Source of the DNA: Mytilus californianus
Lineage: Eukaryota; Mollusca; Bivalvia; Mytilida; Mytilidae
Length of the DNA: 64,000 bases
Reading direction: 5' to 3'
NCBI RefSeq assembly: GCF_021869535.1
Contig: NW_026262668.1
Span: 137,131,635 to 137,195,634 of the forward strand
Below, one piece after another: positions 60,301 through 64,000 of this stretch; position 1 is the stretch's first letter, and the number at the start of each line of letters is the position of its first letter. The notes below the pieces were generated by a model that was not told where the DNA came from, ran no database searches, and saw nothing but the letters and a program-made list of their open reading frames with translations. Position numbers and translations under genes: made by a program.

Positions 60301-62712
60301 ACATATCTAATATAAGTTTCATTATTTACTATTTCCTTCTCAATTTTCTAGTTTTATTGAAAAGAAGCTTTGATTGATTGATTGATTGGTGTTTAACACA
60401 GCATTCAACACTATTGTGATATTTCATGGTTGACCGCTCGGCCACTGAGGCCCCTAGTTCTGATTGAAATATGGCTGTTAACATCTCATTTCAAAATAAG
60501 TTTACTATATAATTAGTAACTGTTATTTGATATATTTTTCAGACTCTAGGAAAAGGCAGAAACTTTCACAAGCCACGACCATTGTCATCATCTGGAAGAG
60601 GTGGGAAAAAACTCGATCTTTCAGATTTGAATTCAGGACCAGATATTATGAAAAGTAATAAACTGTCTTCAGATTTAAATAATGAAAGTCTAACAGTAAA
60701 AAAAATGGTTCCTGAATCGAAAAGAGAAAATCCAAGAATGATTCATGTGAGCCCTGAACCAATTATTGAAAATATTGACAATTTAATTAAGAAAGAAAGA
60801 AAATCTTCCATCCAGGATATTTTAGAAGTTGATGCTTCAGAATCCCGTCCCAAGTCCTCAGTTGGTCGACCAAAATCTAACAGAAGGCAGCAAGAAAAAG
60901 AACCAGTTCACTATAGTATAGAGGACTCCAGTATTCTACAGAGGCCTCCAACTAGAGGGGTCCTTGAAAGGTGATTAATACAATGAAATTTAAATTTCTT
61001 ATAAAAATATTGCTGGTTATTAGTCCCCTACTGACGAAGTCGAAGGGGACTTAAGGTCTGTCTGTCTGTCTGTCTGTCTGTCCATCCGTCAGTCCGGCAA
61101 ATCAGTTTTCCACACTTTTTTTCTTCGTGCTTGAAGATATTGATTTGATATTTGGTGTATTGTTTAATCATGACAAGTTACAGATCAAGTTCGAATTTTG
61201 TTCTATTCTGATGATTTTGTGCAGAGTTATGGTCCTTGGACTTAGAAAATTCAATTAAATTATCATTTTCCACTTTTTTTTTGTCATGCTTGAAGATATT
61301 GACTTGATATTTGTTATAATATAGTTTACATGGAGACAAGTTATAGATCAAGTTAGCATTTTGTTCCAGTACAATGAATTTTTAACCGGTAGGGGACTAT
61401 GTATTGCCATGCAATACTCTCAGAATGCTTGTTTCTTTTAGATCTATTTCAGAGTTTATCTCAACAGGTGAGACATTATTGATACCTTAACTTTAACATT
61501 TATCCCCTTTTTGAATGCAGGTTCTTTATTTGATGATTATGTTTTAGTGTGTAGGATAATTTCTGTTTCTCAGTATCATTGCATGATAAGATAGCACTAT
61601 CAATTTTAGTGCAATGTATATTATACATGTTATATGTTTTATGTTAATGCTTAGTCTGAATATAATTAAGGGAATGAATGTTTTTTTGAATATTTAACTT
61701 CTTGCTTCTTGCCATTTATGCATTGTAAATGAATTATAAATTTAACAATAATGTGGTAATTCATTGTACTGTTTATACAGAGGTATATTTCAGGACATCG
61801 TCATCTTCATCATTAAAGAGTGCCAAAAGTTCAACTTCTAAAGTTGGTGATGTAGAATTTGGAGACGTTGATGATTTAGATAACGAACTTGCTGATTTAC
61901 AACTTGGTCCAGCTATGCCATCTTCACGCCCCATACAAAATTTAACAGACGCTCGTCCAATCATATTACAAACTGCTATTAACTTGAAAACTGTAGTTTT
62001 TGGCTCTGCCAATCAGAACTTTAATGATGAATGGCGATATCAAAGTTTTACATTTTGTGATATTCCTAAGTTACAGTATGGTCTTGTCCAGAAAAAGGTA
62101 AGATAAATAATGGAGCATATAGGGTTGAGTATCAAGTATAAACAGTTTATTTAAAGTCTGTCCTCAAAATAAAAGTTAATGTAGCTCTGTAGAGCTTTTA
62201 AACACCATATCATATGTATACTAATTATTTTACATGTTATTCCTAGTGTACAAATGGCCTTGTTCATATCATTGTATGTATTGCACACTCAATAGATAGG
62301 GATCAATAGTCATTGTTTTGGGCAGTCCTGTAATATGCATTGTCTGTCTTTGATACATCTCTTTTAAATATGGATGTCCTCCTCACATATGATCTTTTTA
62401 ATCTGGATGTCCTCCTTGCATATGGTCTTTAAATTTATGGCTATTTAATTGAGTGAGTAACTATGGCAGGCGACACTTATTTTCCAGGGAAGACTTCTAC
62501 CTGACTTGATTTAAATTTCTATTACTCCATGTTAGGTTGACTTTGTAATGACATTAGATTAAATATCTGTCTATGTATTATTTGAACCATGTAATATCAT
62601 CTTGTAGTTTCTGTACATCATTGTAGGGTGGATCATGTGGTGTTATGGCTGCTATTCAAGCTACGGTATTACAAACTTTATTGTTCAAAGATGGTAGAAT
62701 TCCACTCAATAG
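51267..62712 (+). CDS. MINDY4: MINDY-4 type deubiquitinase, 5' seven exons (runs off window)
   Basis: Seven exons with matching phases give about 483 residues. Order: an N-terminal helical segment (SSIVREYLSRK joined to GLKNTLQVMDEEMPRT); a long Ser/Pro-rich linker; FGSANQNFNDEWRYQSFTF; and LQYGLVQKK joined to GGSCGVMAAIQATVLQTLLF. The last is the MINDY active-site segment with its catalytic cysteine (GGPCG in vertebrate MINDY-4). MINDY enzymes are cysteine proteases that trim Lys48-linked ubiquitin chains. The catalytic histidine and the rest of the domain lie beyond the right edge. The start is the first ATG after an in-frame TAA. Introns carry several mobile elements. Confidence 0.93.
51350..52882. 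other. MINDY-4 intron 1
   Basis: Contains a palindrome-like pair (CCTAAGGCGGCTTATGGTTA at about 51,664 and TGTAGGCCGCCTCAGG at about 51,759, inverted) and a tRNA-like repeat at 52,017. The rest is unrecognised. Confidence 0.4.
52017..52110 (+). repeat. tRNA-derived SINE head
   Basis: Has polymerase III boxes at tRNA-like spacing: box A TGGCTGAGTGG (52,027-52,037) and box B GAGTTCAAACC (52,087-52,097). The layout is of a Ser/Leu-type tRNA with a long variable region. There is no proper acceptor stem, so a SINE head is more likely than a working tRNA. Confidence 0.55.
52883..53002 (+). CDS. MINDY4: MINDY-4 exon 2
   Basis: 120 bp, phase 0 both sides; acceptor (T)n CAG, donor AAG|GTCAGT. Encodes GLKNTLQVMDEEMPRTEGAI and SNRQSLMKELHIERLMKRNK, aligned to the N-terminal conserved block of MINDY-4. 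Confidence 0.9.
53355..53985 (+). repeat. Degenerate 50-58-bp tandem repeat
   Basis: About eleven loose copies of AATGGACCAACCTTTTCTCT, ACCTCATAAACTATGTGTCC, CATCTTAA. Heavily diverged; within MINDY-4 intron 2. Confidence 0.75.
53986..54937. other. MINDY-4 intron 2, right part
   Basis: 54,555-54,670 carries a family-R-like inverted fragment (AGACAGCAACCCAATG, CAGTCTTCAACAATAGACAC). Otherwise nothing is supported. Confidence 0.4.
54938..55148 (+). CDS. MINDY4: MINDY-4 exon 3
   Basis: 211 bp, phase 0 in and phase 1 out; acceptor TTCCCAG, donor AAAA|GTATAT. Encodes ERDDPFRAMLEIIIASFVEN then a Ser/Pro-rich linker with KPPDILDISPAADRPTSP. Confidence 0.9.
55195..55440 (+). repeat. Dispersed repeat
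   Basis: GGGGCATTATGTTTTTCGGT, a GTCCGTCCGTCTGTCC run, AAAGTTTTTGGTCAAGGTAG and a close at GAGTGGGGCACCTGTGTAC. No protein frame. Confidence 0.6.
55477..58117. mobile_element. DNA element with ACGTGTCC subterminal arrays
   Basis: 2,641 bp with inverted ends GTAACACTC and GAGTGTTAC, flanked by ACATAT on both sides (55,471-55,476 and 58,118-58,123). At each end, CCCAAACGTGTCC is repeated five to seven times, pointing inward in inverted orientation (55,488-55,682 and 57,960-58,108). The interior has no transposase and holds a LINE remnant. Subterminal motif arrays usually bind a transposase. A 6-bp duplication is rare; I could not assign a superfamily. Confidence 0.82.
57190..57790 (-). pseudogene. 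LINE 3'-end remnant inside the ACGTGTCC element
   Basis: The minus strand encodes FSKNAIQPNCKLCNESDETL and EHYISYYIA, then, after a frameshift near 57,440, LSLSDVRQRYMDKLFKMLQE. The CX2C...H pattern is that found after LINE reverse transcriptase. No polymerase core remains. Confidence 0.6.
58306..58496 (+). CDS. MINDY4: MINDY-4 exon 4
   Basis: 191 bp, phase 1 in and phase 0 out; acceptor TGTTACAG, donor GAT|GTATGT. Encodes TTVKSGDLLIEDDVESHTVL and a linker ending GGPISSNLD. Confidence 0.88.
58570..59779 (+). mobile_element. pogo/Tigger-like DNA transposon remnant
   Basis: Imperfect inverted ends CAGTCAGACCTGGGTAAACC and, from 59,779 on the other strand, CAGTAAAACCTGTATAAACT, with TA on each side. 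Inside, plus-strand pieces NPETDDPDDGEEPDDDISLL and FDKILAFFIGYSNVG resemble the acidic C-terminal tail of such transposases. The catalytic core is missing. Confidence 0.72.
59093..59185. repeat. Self-complementary 22-bp tandem repeat
   Basis: Four copies of ACATATATACACATGTGTAT, each with the palindrome TATACACATGTGTATA, inside the pogo-like element and flanked by inverted CAGAGACATA / TATGTCTCTG. It can form cruciforms and keeps frames open on both strands. Confidence 0.85.
59780..60542. other. MINDY-4 intron 4, right part
   Basis: 60,365-60,465 is a dispersed repeat (GATTGATTGATTGATTGGTG, CATGGTTGACCGCTCGGCCA). The rest is AT-rich with no supported feature. Confidence 0.45.
60543..60970 (+). 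CDS. MINDY4: MINDY-4 exon 5
   Basis: 428 bp, phase 0 in and phase 2 out; acceptor TTTTTCAG, donor AAAG|GTGATT. Encodes a disordered-looking Ser, Lys and Pro-rich linker (SSSGRGGKKLDLSDLNSG, SRPKSSVGRPKSNRRQ). Low similarity is expected for this part of the family. Confidence 0.88.
61021..61435 (+). repeat. Dispersed repeat with hairpin start and (GTCT)n
   Basis: Opens with AGTCCCCTACTGACGAAGTC GAAGGGGACTT, a hairpin, then seven or so GTCT units (about 61,056-61,083) and two diverged internal units (TTGAAGATATTGATTTGATA). Closes near TAGGGGACTATGTATTGCCA. Confidence 0.65.
61794..62097 (+). CDS. MINDY4: MINDY-4 exon 6
   Basis: 304 bp, phase 2 in and phase 0 out. The acceptor must be TATATTTCAG (61,784-61,793), since the earlier TTTATACAG would break the frame. 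Encodes an acidic helix (VDDLDNELADLQLG), FGSANQNFNDEWRYQSFTF and LQYGLVQKK, the entry to the catalytic domain. Confidence 0.92.
62627..62712 (+). CDS. MINDY4: MINDY-4 exon 7 with the catalytic cysteine
   Basis: 86 bp, phase 0 in and phase 2 out; acceptor CATTGTAG, donor AATAG|GTTGTA. Encodes GGSCGVMAAIQATVLQTLLF and KDGRIPLNR. The Cys of GGSCG is the nucleophile position in MINDY enzymes. Confidence 0.93.
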
Positions 62713-63585
62713 GTTGTAAGTATTATTTGTTTCAGATAAAAATAGTAAAATTGAAAAAATACAAACTTATCTTCTTTTCAATACACACAGTTGAGTCAAA
62801 CATGTTTATTTAAGGATGTTATTTTTGCAACACAATGTTTTATTAATTCCCTAGACAAGAAAGAAATTAGGTTCCTAGGAACTGTATGATATACAAAAGA
62901 AACACAATGGACATACAGGGCAGGGTTAAAGTTGGTTTCTGTTCACTGTAGAGAGTGTGACAGACAAAAACTACTTTGTGTAACGGAGCAGAAAACTTCA
63001 GCCTTTATATTAATTCTATATATTATACTTGAATTGAAAACGGTTTTAAAACAGTTTTGTTATTATTTCTTACAATTATCAGGTGTACTAAAGCATTTCC
63101 CCTACCCCGAAAAATTACTACAAATTTTTTTTTCTCGATCAAATCGGATTTAAAAAGAATTCAAACTGACATTTAGAATTTTGATACCATTTTATATTTG
63201 TAAGTTGTTAAATCCAATCATTTTACATAAATACTTCATGCATCTATAAATGAAATCTGTGGTAAATGAAAATTTTTCCAGGCAAATTTTTATTTGAAGC
63301 ATTTGAAGGATTTAGATTTTTCTTCACACTAAATGAACACTGACTGTTTAAAGATGAATGCTAATTTCTCTGGCCACTGTCAGCCAATTAAAAAGTTTAA
63401 CAAAAGGCCTATTTGTCACCAGAGTGTTAACTGAATGCAACTTACAAGTAGTTCAAAATTTGTGACCAGTTTTGGAGATAATAGTTTTCCATATGAATAA
63501 AGCTTTAACCACAATAGCCAAATGTTTAATTTTCAGATAATTAAATTTTGAAAAACTTACTGGCTGAACACTTTGCTTCACCTTT
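62713..63585. other. MINDY-4 intron 7, no feature recognised
   Basis: AT-rich intron. I looked for the next catalytic-domain exon and found none, so the gene continues beyond 64,000. Confidence 0.5.
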
Positions 63586-63587
63586 TT

Positions 63588-64000
63588 AGCTCACCTGGCC
63601 CAAAGGGCCAAGTCAGCTTTTCTCATCACTTGGCTTCCGTCGTCCGTAAACTTTTACAAAAATCTTCTCCTCTGAAACTACTGGGCCAAATTTGACCAAA
63701 CTTGGCCACAATCATCATTGGGGTATCTAGTTTAAAAAATGTGTCCAATGACCCGGCCAACCAACCAAGATGGCTGCCATGGCTAAAAATAGAACATAGG
63801 GGTAAAATGTAGATTTTGGCTTATATCTCTGAAACCAAAGCATTTAGAGCAAATCTGATATGCAGTAAAATTGTTTATCAGGTCATGATCTAATTGCTCT
63901 GAAATTTTCAGATGAATCTGACAACCCTTTTTTGGGTTGCTGCCCCTGAATTGGTGATTTTAAGGAAATTTTGCCGTTTTTGGTTATTATCTTGAATGTT
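63588..64000 (-). repeat. GGCC-family hairpin repeat, inverted, cut by window
   Basis: Begins AGCTCACCTGGCCCAAAGGGCCAAG and continues with the complement of the block at 1-280 (CTTCTCCTCTGAAACTACTG, AACCAACCAAGATGGCTGCC). It is the mirror copy of the repeat at the left edge. Confidence 0.75.

Noticed and set aside
61728-61793. Extension of MINDY-4 exon 6 upstream to an ATG at 61,729
   Set aside because: Splice phase from exon 5 requires entry at 61,794; the upstream frame is intron sequence that happens to be open.

Overview
The window looks like nuclear DNA of a bivalve mollusc, most likely a mussel of the Mytilus type. This is inferred from AT-rich introns, GT-AG split genes of metazoan families, many minisatellites, and dispersed repeats with hairpin ends and internal tandem arrays of the kind described in bivalves. 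No database search was possible. Nothing looks prokaryotic, and there is no CRISPR array or operon.

Two host genes can be read. A transmembrane channel-like (TMC) gene lies on the minus strand from about 47.4 kb, or possibly 50.2 kb, down to 17.2 kb. Fifteen exons were placed by matching splice phases; one junction stays unresolved. A MINDY-4 type deubiquitinase gene lies on the plus strand from 51,267 and runs off the right edge just after the exon with the catalytic cysteine. The two 5' ends probably face each other across about 1 kb.

The left 17 kb is repeats. A 47-bp minisatellite (366-11,215) is split by an 8-kb Ty3/Gypsy LTR retrotransposon (535-8,589, minus strand). Its LTRs match apart from one microsatellite, gag and pol are open, and gag ends in a U UUA AAC slippery site followed by a stem, which puts pol in the -1 frame. 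Next come a 134-bp array (11.4-13.0 kb), dispersed repeats, and 37-bp and 46-bp arrays beyond the 3' end of the TMC gene.

The most unusual signal is in the TMC gene. Tandem duplications have repeatedly copied exon-intron junctions. One 3' splice site plus the first part of its exon occurs 22 times (87-bp unit, 37.47-41.5 kb). One whole exon has three decayed copies that keep GTAAGT donors (27.4-27.9 kb). A third exon is duplicated with its signals split between the copies (34.1-34.4 kb). At least two other donors are doubled. The gene therefore carries a dense field of potential decoy splice sites.

Several mobile elements have well-defined ends because they sit inside other repeats: a 2.2-kb element with 450-bp direct repeats inside the acceptor array, a 2.64-kb element with ACGTGTCC arrays and a 6-bp target duplication in a MINDY-4 intron, a decayed Tc1-like element whose empty site is also in the window, a pogo/Tigger-like element, two hairpin-ended elements with variable internal arrays, and three LINE 3'-end remnants.
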